DNA of 35,276 nt from an uncultured Spirochaetales bacterium (GTDB taxonomy: Bacteria > Spirochaetota > Spirochaetia > Sphaerochaetales > Sphaerochaetaceae), in assembly GCA_949282255.1 (NCBI GenBank), contig CASDPA010000021.1:1-35276 (forward strand). The letters run 5' to 3'. The position numbers and the translations under genes are program-made. This document shows, in pieces, positions 7,488-15,985 of this stretch (positions within the stretch are counted from its first letter, which is position 1; each line of letters opens with the position of its first letter). The notes beneath the pieces are model-generated. The model made no database searches and was not told where the DNA came from. It saw nothing but the letters and a program-made list of their open reading frames with translations.

Positions 7488-8684
7488 CTACAGATATTCT
7501 AACGAAGTTTCTTTTATATAATTATCTTCAAGCGCCTTTCTAAGACGCGCAATGATGGTCCTGCGTATACCTATCTCGACAGGTATGTTCGGATCCTGAT
7601 GCGCTTCATTGATCTTCGTACCGACTATGAAATGCACCTGATCGGAATCAAGCAGTATCTCGACAAATTTCTTGGCCGGATCATTCGGAAGCTCTGCAAC
7701 ATTCTCCTTCTTCTCCAGAATCGACACGACCTTGCTGAGCGTCAGCATGCCCTCAGTGACAAGATCGATGCCTTCCATTTTCGAGGACGGAGGAACATCC
7801 GGCGACCAGCAGGAAAGATCGACGCTTATCTTTTTCCCAAAAAGTCTTGAAACAATCTGAGCCGTAGTTCCTCCGCTGACGATCTTCTTTCCATCAAACG
7901 AACGTATCTTCTCTCCAAGGATCTCATCCGCCTCTTTTGTAAAAGGAGGACCGGTAACGATCAACGTCCGACGCGGACGTCTTATATAGACGACCACACA
8001 GGTTATGTCATCCTTGCTTGAAAGCCCGTCAAGAGACCAGGCCTTATGAACAATAGCCCTTGACAGCTCCCTTGATGAGATATCCGGATTGGCCTTGATC
8101 TCGTCTTGAACGAATTTCCTGACTCCTTCCAGCCTCCATCCCAAAGGAAGGGACTTGCCCAATCCGGATTGTGTCACACCATCAGAAAACATTATCAGGC
8201 GTTCCCCTATATCCATCCGGAAGGAAGAGTGCATCACATTCTCTTTCTTGAACGCTCCCTGCCTCTGCAGCTCGGTCTTTGTCTTATCCCATTTGATGAT
8301 CTCATCCCCGGCAAACCTCAACGATGGCGGATTATCATATTCAACAAGATTGACATCAATGCTTGACATGTTCTCCTTGTACCGGATGTCTGCAATTGTA
8401 AAGGTGGAATAGCTTATCTTCCTTTCCTTACAAACCGGCAGGGTGTCCATGATAATCTCCGCAGAATGGTTCAAATCAATTGGTGAGAAGGAAAGCTTAT
8501 GTGCCATATGTGCAGTCAGCGAAGCAAGAACATTGGCCTTCACCCCGCTGCCAAGACCATCGGAAAGCGTAGCAACTATCTGATTATTGTCAGGGTTGCG
8601 GGACAGGAGAAACACATCTCCTCCTATCTTCTGCCCATGCTTGTAAATCTGTGCATAATCCACATCGATGAAGATATTGTTCAT
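7488..8684 (-). CDS. SpoIIE-type PP2C serine/threonine phosphatase with C-terminal extension
   Basis: A 398-aa cytoplasmic protein. Residues 1-230 resemble the SpoIIE/PP2C phosphatase domain, with metal-binding motifs SDGLGSG, MFSDGVTQSG and DDITCVV. The last 160 residues form a separate domain beginning TLIVTGPPFTKEAD that I do not recognise beyond its common presence in hydrogenase-linked phosphatases. The start overlaps the hydS stop by four bases. Phosphatases of this type sit beside sensory [FeFe]-hydrogenases in clostridia, so it is probably the output step of HydS signalling: H2 or redox state sensed by HydS is converted to dephosphorylation of an unknown partner. The partner is not visible here. 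Confidence 0.85.
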   Translation of the reverse strand: MNNIFIDVDYAQIYKHGQKIGGDVFLLSRNPDNNQIVATLSDGLGSGVKANVLASLTAHMAHKLSFSPIDLNHSAEIIMDTLPVCKERKISYSTFTIADIRYKENMSSIDVNLVEYDNPPSLRFAGDEIIKWDKTKTELQRQGAFKKENVMHSSFRMDIGERLIMFSDGVTQSGLGKSLPLGWRLEGVRKFVQDEIKANPDISSRELSRAIVHKAWSLDGLSSKDDITCVVVYIRRPRRTLIVTGPPFTKEADEILGEKIRSFDGKKIVSGGTTAQIVSRLFGKKISVDLSCWSPDVPPSSKMEGIDLVTEGMLTLSKVVSILEKKENVAELPNDPAKKFVEILLDSDQVHFIVGTKINEAHQDPNIPVEIGIRRTIIARLRKALEDNYIKETSLEYL

Positions 8685-10471
8685 GTCAGATCCCTATCAT
8701 CCTCCAATGTGAAGTCCTTATCCTGATCGGAAGAAGAATGCACACTGAACGCCTCGATCAGAGAATTAAGCATGATCTCCGTCTCCGCGGCATTCTCTCC
8801 CAACAGAGATGCAATCTGCTGTACGGTCTCAAGCGATTTTTGTATAACATCCTCGGCTTTTTTCACAACCGTCTCCCTCTTTATGGTCGGGTTCGTGATA
8901 TCATCGAACATCGCTCCCAAAAGCCTCTTCTTCTCGACAAGGAAGAAAGTCACACGGATGAACTTATCCTTGAAATGCATCCTGTATGAACCAGGATGAG
9001 ATAAGAAGAACTGGTCACGGAACTTATCTGCAAACGGTACAAAGCGCTCTACAGGAAGTCCTCGGACAAGGGATAGCATGCTCTGATCGATAAAGCCTTC
9101 TTCCATATCTCCGAAAAGATCAAGGAACTGTATGTTGCAATCAGCAATCTTAAGATCGCTGTCGACTATGACAACTCCCATCGGTATGGTTCTGAGCAAT
9201 ACGTCGACCTTGCTCTGTGCTTCCTTACGCATTTTAGTGACACACATCTCGATTTCAGCCATGCCATCAAGATATGCCACAGCCATTTCACGGCAGGTGG
9301 AGTATCCGCAGCCGCCGCAATTGAGTTCATCCGCCTTACTGAGCTTGCCAAGATCGACAAGTGCTCTCTTTATGTCATCTTCAGAATATGTCTTATGGAA
9401 AGAATCCTCTTTTCCAGGCTGGCCAGCGCCTATTATTCCATATCCCTTCTCAAGAATAAGGGATGCAAATTCATCATCACCCTTAAAGAGATTATCATTT
9501 GAAAGCCTCTTGACGGTATAATCGCTGCTGGCTTTCTTTCTGAAGGCGATGGAATAATCGCGATCGGTACCTGGACCGTTCACACATCCTCCGTCACAGC
9601 CCAAGAGTTCCAAGAAAGCAGTGGGCTCATGACGATCTCCAAGCGCAGAAAGGACCTGATCCATACCAGAAAGTGCAACCGCCCTCGGGTGGATGGGATC
9701 CTTGGACCAGTGCCTGCTGGTATTTATCTGTCCTCCCTCGATAGGATATAGGCTGGACATACCAGCCTTAGACGGCACGAATTCCACCTTCTCCTTCACT
9801 TCCAAAGTATCAAGATCTATATCCGCACTTGAAAGCCACCTTTTCAATTCAGTGAATGTCAAAGCGAAATCGGGATACCCCGGATTGGAGTCCGCCTCAT
9901 GTTTTTTTGCCACGCATGGACCGATGAAAACTATGATTATATCCTGACCATAAAGTTTTCTAAGATAAGCACTGTGTACCTGAAGCGGACTTGGAATCGG
10001 AGCAAGACGGTCAACGCTTTCAGGATAATACTTTTTAACAAGCTCAACCACCGACGGGCACGCAGTCCCTATCCAGGAACACTTTCCATCATGGCTGTCA
10101 ATATATTTATCAATCGCCTGGGAAACAAGATGCGCACCGATTGCTGTCTCGCTCACATAAGTGAAGCCAAGAAGTTTCAGCGCATAAAGAAGCTTCTCTT
10201 CCTGCCCTCTGAATTCAGATGAGAAACTGGGGGCGATGGAACAGATTGCAGTCTTACCTGAGCTCAAAGCCAATTTGACCCTTGATACATCATCCCTTAT
10301 TTTCTTTGCGTTGTTCGGACATACATGCACACACTTTCCACAGAATGTGCAGCGGTCCTTGATTACCATTGCATGCCCATCTTTGATCTGTATGGATTTT
10401 GTCGGACAGGCTCTGACACATTTGTAACAGTCCCTGCAACTGGTGACCTCTGTATAAATAGGATACTGCAT
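8681..10471 (-). CDS. hydS: Sensory PAS-domain [FeFe]-hydrogenase (group C, HydS)
   Basis: A 596-aa cytoplasmic protein expected to sense H2 rather than turn it over rapidly. Domains in order: two ferredoxin-like 4Fe-4S motifs (12-22 and 41-51); an H-cluster domain with TACPS (C138), GPCVAKKHE (C186) and GCDGGC (C292, C296); an additional 4Fe-4S motif with C385, C388, C393 and C410; a PAS domain at about 424-530; and a C-terminal helical tail. The TACPS and GPC variants plus the PAS domain define group C. No kinase or methyl-accepting domain is attached, so the signal must pass to another protein, most plausibly the adjacent SpoIIE-type phosphatase. It lies three bases after the small [2Fe-2S] gene. 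Confidence 0.92.
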   Translation of the reverse strand: MQYPIYTEVTSCRDCYKCVRACPTKSIQIKDGHAMVIKDRCTFCGKCVHVCPNNAKKIRDDVSRVKLALSSGKTAICSIAPSFSSEFRGQEEKLLYALKLLGFTYVSETAIGAHLVSQAIDKYIDSHDGKCSWIGTACPSVVELVKKYYPESVDRLAPIPSPLQVHSAYLRKLYGQDIIIVFIGPCVAKKHEADSNPGYPDFALTFTELKRWLSSADIDLDTLEVKEKVEFVPSKAGMSSLYPIEGGQINTSRHWSKDPIHPRAVALSGMDQVLSALGDRHEPTAFLELLGCDGGCVNGPGTDRDYSIAFRKKASSDYTVKRLSNDNLFKGDDEFASLILEKGYGIIGAGQPGKEDSFHKTYSEDDIKRALVDLGKLSKADELNCGGCGYSTCREMAVAYLDGMAEIEMCVTKMRKEAQSKVDVLLRTIPMGVVIVDSDLKIADCNIQFLDLFGDMEEGFIDQSMLSLVRGLPVERFVPFADKFRDQFFLSHPGSYRMHFKDKFIRVTFFLVEKKRLLGAMFDDITNPTIKRETVVKKAEDVIQKSLETVQQIASLLGENAAETEIMLNSLIEAFSVHSSSDQDKDFTLEDDRDLT

Positions 10472-10474
10472 AAT

Positions 10475-10723
10475 CTACTCCAACTCCTTTTTTATAAGAT
10501 CGATTATGCAATCTTCGTCCAAGCAGGAAAATTCCTTGCCATTAATGGCAATATGCGGCCCGGAATTGCACTTGCCCAAACAAAGATGCCCTTCAAGCTC
10601 CAACCTGTCTTCCAAACCATTTTCCGAAGCAAACGTCTCTATTGCTGAAAGCACGCTGCTATTGCCCCTTGCAAAACAGCTGGAGCCCATACAGAGCTCA
10701 ATCTTGATTTTTTCATCAGCCAT
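10475..10723 (-). CDS. Thioredoxin-like [2Fe-2S] protein, first gene of the hydrogenase operon
   Basis: An 82-aa paralogue of the small ferredoxin at 7220-7477. Cluster ligands are C-x4-C in CMGSSC and C-x3-C in CLGKC. The start has GGGAG about nine bases upstream. It is the first gene after the promoter at 10753-10779 and immediately precedes hydS, so it is likely the electron donor or acceptor for the sensory hydrogenase. Confidence 0.86.
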   Translation of the reverse strand: MADEKIKIELCMGSSCFARGNSSVLSAIETFASENGLEDRLELEGHLCLGKCNSGPHIAINGKEFSCLDEDCIIDLIKKELE

Positions 10724-10752
10724 AACTGATATCTCCCTCTTGTCTATTTAAG

Positions 10753-10779
10753 GTTATAGCATGATAGGAAATAAGTCAA
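10753..10779 (-). promoter_or_regulatory. Promoter of the hydrogenase operon
   Basis: On the minus strand TTGACT (10779-10774) is followed after 15 bases by TATAAC (10758-10753), about 30 bases upstream of the first start codon. The spacer is shorter than ideal, which is often seen at activator- or repressor-controlled promoters. No perfect Rex operator overlaps it by eye. Confidence 0.45.
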
Positions 10780-10808
10780 TAAATCTCTTGTACGCCAATA
10801 AATAACTC

Positions 10809-10848
10809 CTGTTTTTGTGGTTATTGTCAAAAAAAATAACCAAAACAG
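10809..10848 (-). repeat. Inverted repeat between rex and the hydrogenase operon (terminator or operator)
   Basis: Left arm CTGTTTT + GGTTATT (with TGT inserted between the halves) faces right arm AATAACC + AAAACAG across about nine bases. The arms are AT-rich. As RNA on the minus strand it would form a stem after rex, but the following T-run is poor. As DNA, the inner GTTATT/AATAAC palindrome lies upstream of the hydrogenase promoter and could be an operator. It does not match the usual Rex consensus TTGTTAAnnnnTTAACAA closely. Confidence 0.45.
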
Positions 10849-10893
10849 AAGTTTAATGTGAAAGCTGAAACATGAAATACAGTTTTTATATTT

Positions 10894-11553
10894 TTAAACG
10901 AGTTCATCGTCGGATTCTGCCCCTTCCTGCTCAGCTATTTTCCTTCCGAGCTTTACCGACAGAACCGCAAAGCTTGTAGCCAAATCAGTCCTTTGTACGA
11001 CAACTGAAGGCGGAACCTTGATATCTTTAGGAGCAAAATTCCAAATTCCCCGGATTCCACAGCCGACAAGCAGGTCGGCAACCGCTTGAGCGCTCACTGC
11101 GGGGACGGTTATTACTGCGATGCTTATCCTCTTTTCAGCTATGAACGCATTGATCGAATCAATCGGCAGGACTTCAAAGCGTCCGATACGGCTGCCTATT
11201 TTTGCAGGATCCTTATCAAAAAGAGCGACAATCTTCAAGCCGTATGCCTCAAATCCATCATAACGGGCTATGGCCGAGCCAAGACTGCCTGCTCCTACTA
11301 TGAGAGCATCGGAGGTATTGTCCCAACCCAATATATGCACGATGAGATGTATAAGCTCATCAATACAAAACCCAACCTTTGGCTTTCCTTCTATTCCGGT
11401 TGAGGAAATATCCTTCCTCACCTGGATGGGATTAAGATCCAGTTCCTCTGCAAGAGTCGTTGCACTTATATATTTTTTCCCGCCATCCTTGGCCTGCTTA
11501 AGAATCCTGAGATACGAAGGAAATCTTTTTACCGTAGGTATTGGAATAGTCAT
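10894..11553 (-). CDS. rex: Redox-sensing transcriptional repressor Rex
   Basis: A 219-aa dimeric repressor that binds DNA when NADH is low and releases it when NADH rises. Residues 1-80 form the winged-helix DNA-binding domain, with the family-typical NPIQVRKDISSTG recognition region. A Rossmann domain follows with the dinucleotide-binding VGAGSLGSA (about 103-111) and a C-terminal helix for domain swapping. It overlaps ispH by four bases and lies directly upstream of the hydrogenase operon. Rex regulates hydrogenase and fermentation genes in many anaerobes, so the downstream operon is its probable target. Confidence 0.95.
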   Translation of the reverse strand: MTIPIPTVKRFPSYLRILKQAKDGGKKYISATTLAEELDLNPIQVRKDISSTGIEGKPKVGFCIDELIHLIVHILGWDNTSDALIVGAGSLGSAIARYDGFEAYGLKIVALFDKDPAKIGSRIGRFEVLPIDSINAFIAEKRISIAVITVPAVSAQAVADLLVGCGIRGIWNFAPKDIKVPPSVVVQRTDLATSFAVLSVKLGRKIAEQEGAESDDELV

Positions 11554-12380
11554 AACTGCAACAACCTCCTCTCAACTTCTTCAATCACGTTATCCGGAGT
11601 GCTGGATCCCGCGCTCAAGCCCACCGTCTGATAACCTTTCAACATATTTTCGTCCAAATCCAAAGGATTTTCAACCAAAATGGCCTTTTTACCATAACGG
11701 CGGGCCTCTGCGACCAAAGCATTGGAATTGGCGCTCATCTTATCCCCCACCACGATTATGAAATCGACAAGGCTGGAAAGATGGCGGATGGAGTCTCTCC
11801 TGAGCTCGCTTGCCCTGCAAACGCTGTTTCCTTGGATGAACCTGATACCCAACTCATCCATTTTGGCCAAAATGGCTTCAAGCTTTTCAGTTTCAAACGT
11901 CGTTTGCACGATGGCCCTGTATACTTTACTGTTATCCAGTCCCTCAAGATCGGAAGGGCTTTCAACAAGATGATAAGGCCTCTTTGCAACACCTTCGACA
12001 GCAATGGTCTCGCTGTGTCCCTTGATGCCTATCAATATCACGTCAAGAGCACTCTCTCTCATGTTCCTTTGGTTGCGGAGGACCAAAGGACAAGTGGCAT
12101 CGACAAGGTGGACGCCTTTTTTTTCAAAATCCGCGCGATCCTTGTCGGAAATGCCATGCGCCCTTATCAAGACAACATCTCCGGCACCGGGGATCGTTGT
12201 ATCGAATATCGTTTTCATCCCCAGGCCTTCAATATGCTCCATGACAATCTTATTATGAGCAAGATTGCCATAGACATACATCGTAGATCCGGAATTTTCG
12301 CTTGCAACCTTCTCTGCAAGCCTTATTGCATTACGGACTCCGGAGCAGAATCCCATATCCTTTGCTTTGATAACTTTCAT
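11550..12380 (-). CDS. ispH: 4-hydroxy-3-methylbut-2-enyl diphosphate reductase
   Basis: An iron-sulfur enzyme of the MEP pathway that makes IPP and DMAPP from HMBPP. The three cluster cysteines are C12 (GFCSG), C97 (DATCP) and C188 (NSVC). Conserved substrate residues also appear in AHGIS, GHSE and VQTTFE. At 276 aa it is the short bacterial form without an added S1 domain. The ATG overlaps the secF stop as TGATG, and the gene overlaps rex downstream, so isoprenoid, secretion and redox-control genes are in one transcript. Confidence 0.95.
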   Translation of the reverse strand: MKVIKAKDMGFCSGVRNAIRLAEKVASENSGSTMYVYGNLAHNKIVMEHIEGLGMKTIFDTTIPGAGDVVLIRAHGISDKDRADFEKKGVHLVDATCPLVLRNQRNMRESALDVILIGIKGHSETIAVEGVAKRPYHLVESPSDLEGLDNSKVYRAIVQTTFETEKLEAILAKMDELGIRFIQGNSVCRASELRRDSIRHLSSLVDFIIVVGDKMSANSNALVAEARRYGKKAILVENPLDLDENMLKGYQTVGLSAGSSTPDNVIEEVERRLLQL

Positions 12381-13588
12381 CAGTCGACCAAGGAGTATTC
12401 TTCCTCCTTCTCCTTCTCAATATTGATAGGCCATATCTTATGAAAATAATGCAAAAGGGCTGGAGCGATGAAGTTGGAAGAATATCCACCGACAAGAATG
12501 CCCCAAGTAAGATTGATGGCAAACAGTTTTATGTCACCAGTCGCAAAGAACGCCAAAGGCACTATTGCAAAGAGTGTCGTAAGGCTTGTTATTATGGTCC
12601 TGGTAAGACTCATTCTGACACTCTCCTCAATCACATCATCGACATCTGCATTCTTTTCCAATCTTATACGCTCTCTTATGCGATCGAAAATAACGATAGT
12701 GTTATTCAATGAGTAACCGATTATAGTGAGCACTGCGGCAATCGTTGTCGTTGAAACCTCAAGCCTGAAAATGAGCATGAGAGAAAGCATGCATAACACA
12801 TCATGAAAGAGTGCGATTATGCTTGATACCGCATAGGCCACACGGAACCTGATTGTGATATAAATCAAAATCAGGACAATGGCTATAAGGATGGCTTTTA
12901 TAGATGATATGAGCAGTTGGGAAGAGAACTTCGGGCCTACGAAATCGGATTGCATCACCACCACCTCGTCTTCGCCGAAAGCCTTAGAAAGCGCAAGCGA
13001 AACCTTGCTCTCCATATCCTTCTGGGTATCCCCTTCCCCCGTTGCAAGACGAATCTGGAACACGCCATCGGAAGGATTTCCAACCACCTGCACATTCACA
13101 TTGCCCAACCCTTCAAGCGCACTGCGGAGCATTTCGATCGAGACATCCTTTGATTCCGTGGCAAAATTGATGCTTTCAAAAGAGCCGTCCAAGGTTTTAG
13201 GGAAGGAAAATCCAGAAACCACTTTAGCCGTCGAAAGAGAAGAATCTGCAACCTTTACAGACAGTCCCTCCGCTTCAAGCGCAGCAGCCAAAGAAGAGGT
13301 GTCAGGATAGATGGAAGCAGGAAAAGAGACCGACTCCACACCATTTGCATTACGCTTGTCCAGCACAAGAGTGCCGGATGAAACGTTTAAAACATAATCA
13401 TCACCACCTTGATAGGAAACATAAAGCCCCACCGGTGCTATCTGTATTTTTTCAGAATAACCAGAGCCAAAATCGATTCCAGCATTGAAGCCTTTGAAAA
13501 CTATCGCAAATATCACACCGAGCGCAATGAAGAGCAATGAGGCTCCGAAGGAAACAAACCTATATTTTATAACCGGTACTTTCTTCAT
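12380..13588 (-). CDS. secF: Protein translocase subunit SecF
   Basis: A membrane subunit of the SecDF complex, which uses the proton- or sodium-motive force to pull exported proteins out of SecYEG. An N-terminal membrane segment (about 10-32) leads into GFNAGIDFGSG, the family signature. After a large periplasmic domain come the RND-type membrane segments, with the conserved region around SLNNTIVIFDRIRE. At 402 aa it is about 100 residues longer than typical SecF (around 300), with the extra length in the periplasmic region (about 45-210). It overlaps secD by four bases. Confidence 0.94.
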   Translation of the reverse strand: MKKVPVIKYRFVSFGASLLFIALGVIFAIVFKGFNAGIDFGSGYSEKIQIAPVGLYVSYQGGDDYVLNVSSGTLVLDKRNANGVESVSFPASIYPDTSSLAAALEAEGLSVKVADSSLSTAKVVSGFSFPKTLDGSFESINFATESKDVSIEMLRSALEGLGNVNVQVVGNPSDGVFQIRLATGEGDTQKDMESKVSLALSKAFGEDEVVVMQSDFVGPKFSSQLLISSIKAILIAIVLILIYITIRFRVAYAVSSIIALFHDVLCMLSLMLIFRLEVSTTTIAAVLTIIGYSLNNTIVIFDRIRERIRLEKNADVDDVIEESVRMSLTRTIITSLTTLFAIVPLAFFATGDIKLFAINLTWGILVGGYSSNFIAPALLHYFHKIWPINIEKEKEEEYSLVD

Positions 13589-15285
13589 TTATTTTTCCTC
13601 CAGCTAAGGCGAATTCCCTTCGAATCCTCAGACCGTACGAACAAATCGAAAATAAGATGGCTGACAAACAAGGAGGTGAAAAGCGAACATGCGATACCTA
13701 TTGCGAGGGTATTGGCAAATCCTTTCACAGAAGATGATCCAAGGATGGACAAAATGATTGCAGCAATTATCGTCGTGACATTTGAATCCATGATCGTCCA
13801 GAAGGCGCGGACAAATCCGAGGTATACGGCTTCATACGGGCTCTTATGCTCCGCCATCTCATCTTTCATCCTCTCATATATGATCACATTGGCATCTATT
13901 GCCATGCCCAATGTCAAAACAAGGCCCGCAATGCTAGTAAGGGTTAAAGTGAACGACATGGCGCTGAGAATGCTGATCATCATATAGAAATTGAAAAGAA
14001 GGGCGATATCTGCGACAAAGCCTGCCGGGCCATAATAAGCAATCATGAAAACCAATACAAGCACGATTCCGACTATTATGGCCTTGAGCGCGATATGCAC
14101 CGCATCATCGCCGAGGCTTGCTCCGACTGCCTGCTGGGAAACCACCTCCAGCTCCAAAGGAAGAGCGGCGGTTTTGAGTATGACAGCCAGATTCTCCGCC
14201 TCCTCACGCGTAAACCCGCCTGAAAGCTGAACGCTGTCGCTGATTGCAGAATTTATGGTGGCTACACTCTTAGCCCTTCCGTCCATAACCACAGCCAGGG
14301 GCTCTCCCACATGTGAAGAGGTGAAGGCATAGAAAATATCTCCGCCCTCCGCATCCAAGCGGAAATCCACCACAGGCCTGTTGGTTTTAGCATCGGTGCT
14401 GGTATTTGCGCTTATAAGGTGTATCCCATCAAGGACGACCTCGTCGTAAATTACAACGAAATCCTTGAGAGTATCAAGCCCATACTCGTCTTCCTCATAG
14501 TATCCTACCAGGCTGCGTCCAGATGGAATGAAATCAGGAACGTTTATGCTTCCATTCTCATTGAAGGCCAAGCTGGGATGAAGCGAAAAATATTCTTTCA
14601 CACGGTTTGTCAGGGAAGCATCGACAAGATGGAATGTCAGAGAACCTTTTCCTTGCAAGAAGGAATTGACCCTCTCGGGATCGGCTTCTCCCGGCATCTC
14701 GATCAATATCTGGCTGTCTCCTTGCAGCCTGATGTCCGGTTCAGTCACACCAAACTGATCTATTCTTGCAGTGAGGATGGATATATCCTCGTTCAAAAGC
14801 GCTGTCAGCTCCCCGGAAGATGGCACGTTTCCAGTCTTTGCCGAATAAGCATCAAGATCAGCCTCAAGAAGGACAGACATTCCGCCCCGCAGATCGAGGC
14901 CAAGCTGAAGTACCTTTGTTGAAAGCTTTTTAACCGCTAAAAGGCGATCCCTATAGTGCGCCTCGACAACATCAAGCAGTTCCTGCTCGCTTTTGAATGC
15001 GGAAAGCACCTGGTAAGCATTCCCTTTAACATCCGCTGCCTTTTCAAGATAAGCATATTCTTCAGGCAATGCGGCATTTTTGTCTTCCGCGACAAGCGCA
15101 CGGAGATTCCTAACGTCCCTTGAAGCCTGCCCCAGAGAATACTCCTTAATCTGGATATTCCGTGTCAATGCAAGATCCTTTTCCTCGCTTGGGGTGAAAA
15201 GATACCATTTTATTGTTGGATAAAACAGCATCGTTGCCACAACCAGGACCAAGAGAATCAGCAAAATCCGTCCTGTATATTTCAT
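13585..15285 (-). CDS. secD: Protein translocase subunit SecD
   Basis: Partner of SecF in post-translocational protein export, 566 aa. It has an N-terminal membrane segment (about 5-22), the DLRGGMSVLLEAD signature, a periplasmic domain, and a C-terminal RND module with the conserved LGMAIDANVIIYERMKDE segment. I placed the start at 15285 because GGAG lies five bases upstream; the open frame extends 13 codons further to 15324, but those codons run into a hairpin. Three stem-loops separate it from yajC. Confidence 0.95.
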   Translation of the reverse strand: MKYTGRILLILLVLVVATMLFYPTIKWYLFTPSEEKDLALTRNIQIKEYSLGQASRDVRNLRALVAEDKNAALPEEYAYLEKAADVKGNAYQVLSAFKSEQELLDVVEAHYRDRLLAVKKLSTKVLQLGLDLRGGMSVLLEADLDAYSAKTGNVPSSGELTALLNEDISILTARIDQFGVTEPDIRLQGDSQILIEMPGEADPERVNSFLQGKGSLTFHLVDASLTNRVKEYFSLHPSLAFNENGSINVPDFIPSGRSLVGYYEEDEYGLDTLKDFVVIYDEVVLDGIHLISANTSTDAKTNRPVVDFRLDAEGGDIFYAFTSSHVGEPLAVVMDGRAKSVATINSAISDSVQLSGGFTREEAENLAVILKTAALPLELEVVSQQAVGASLGDDAVHIALKAIIVGIVLVLVFMIAYYGPAGFVADIALLFNFYMMISILSAMSFTLTLTSIAGLVLTLGMAIDANVIIYERMKDEMAEHKSPYEAVYLGFVRAFWTIMDSNVTTIIAAIILSILGSSSVKGFANTLAIGIACSLFTSLFVSHLIFDLFVRSEDSKGIRLSWRKNK

Positions 15286-15301
15286 AGCATCTCCATTCAA
15301 A

Positions 15302-15387
15302 CCAAAAGGCCCACAGAGGGCCATATATTTTTGGATTGAGGGGAGGGAGACCCCTCAAACAACATGAAAGGGGCTTTTTCAAGCCCC
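15302..15387 (-). promoter_or_regulatory. Three tandem stem-loops between yajC and secD
   Basis: In transcription order on the minus strand: GGGGCTT-GAAA-AAGCCCC (15387-15370) followed by TTTC; TTGAGGGG/CCCCTCAA with a 7-base loop (15358-15336); and GGCCC-TCTGT-GGGCC (15322-15308) followed by TTTTGG. All three stems are perfect. The first and last resemble partial terminators with short T runs. Together they probably attenuate expression of secD, secF and the genes behind them relative to yajC, or serve as RNA processing sites. No ligand-binding fold is recognised. Confidence 0.6.
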
Positions 15388-15405
15388 GTCATGAAACTTA
15401 ATTTT

Positions 15406-15849
15406 TTATTTTGTTTCGTCGGTTCCTTCTTCAACCTTGACTTCAGCTCCGGTTGTCTCTTCCTCAGACTTCTTATTCTCTTCTGCAGCAGCTTCACCCT
15501 TGGTAATCTCCATATTGGGCTTATCCTTTTTGGCAGGAGCGCTCTTTTCCTTGCTGATAACAGAAGAAATAGCAGCCTTTGAGAACTCAATCCTGGCTGA
15601 ATCGTCAACCTTGATAACCACTGTCTGTTCCTTCACAGTCACAATCGTACCGTGTATTCCACCGATGGTTACAACCTTATCGCCCTTCTTCATGGCCTCA
15701 AGCATTTTCCTGGCTTCCCTGTCCTTCTTCTTCTGAGGACGGATGATGAGGAAATAGAAAATGAGTATGATAAGAGCAAAAGTGATGAAAGTGGTCATCA
15801 TGGAACCCTGTGTGGCAGGATCGGACGACATCAAAGAAAATACGTTCAT
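15406..15849 (-). CDS. yajC: Preprotein translocase accessory subunit YajC
   Basis: A small single-span membrane protein of the SecDF-YajC complex. The membrane segment is at about 21-40, directly followed by the IRPQKKKDRE signature and the KKGDKVVTIGGIHGTI domain. At 147 aa it is longer than the E. coli form (110) owing to a low-complexity charged tail rich in Glu, Lys and Ala. AGAGG lies six bases before the start. It is first in the yajC-secD-secF-ispH-rex series. Confidence 0.94.
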   Translation of the reverse strand: MNVFSLMSSDPATQGSMMTTFITFALIILIFYFLIIRPQKKKDREARKMLEAMKKGDKVVTIGGIHGTIVTVKEQTVVIKVDDSARIEFSKAAISSVISKEKSAPAKKDKPNMEITKGEAAAEENKKSEEETTGAEVKVEEGTDETK

Positions 15850-15877
15850 TTGTTACCTCTGTAATGTTTCTAACAGA

Positions 15878-15907
15878 AAAGTAACATGTTTAACGTAATG
15901 CAGTCAA
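15878..15907 (-). promoter_or_regulatory. Promoter of the yajC-secDF-ispH-rex operon
   Basis: Minus-strand TTGACT (15907-15902) and TACTTT (15883-15878) are 18 bases apart, and the -10 is preceded by TGT, giving an extended -10. It lies between the groEL terminator and the yajC start. A TGTTAC/GTAACA inverted repeat spans the -10 and the region just before the start codon. Confidence 0.55.
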
Positions 15908-15942
15908 GGAATCGATGGATAATACGAAACTCATAAGGGCAT

Positions 15943-15969
15943 AAAAAAAGCGGCTCTTTCGAACCGCTT
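15943..15969 (-). terminator. Intrinsic terminator of groEL
   Basis: Minus-strand stem AAGCGGTT / AGCCGCTT with loop CGAAAG, followed by a run of T residues. It begins 17 bases after the groEL stop. Confidence 0.88.
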
Positions 15970-15985
15970 CAACAACCCTTTCGGA

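Noticed and set aside
15297-15393. Short frame of about 31 codons between yajC and secD, considered as a secretion-monitoring arrest peptide
   Set aside because: It has no RBS and no known arrest motif, and the sequence is better explained as hairpins.
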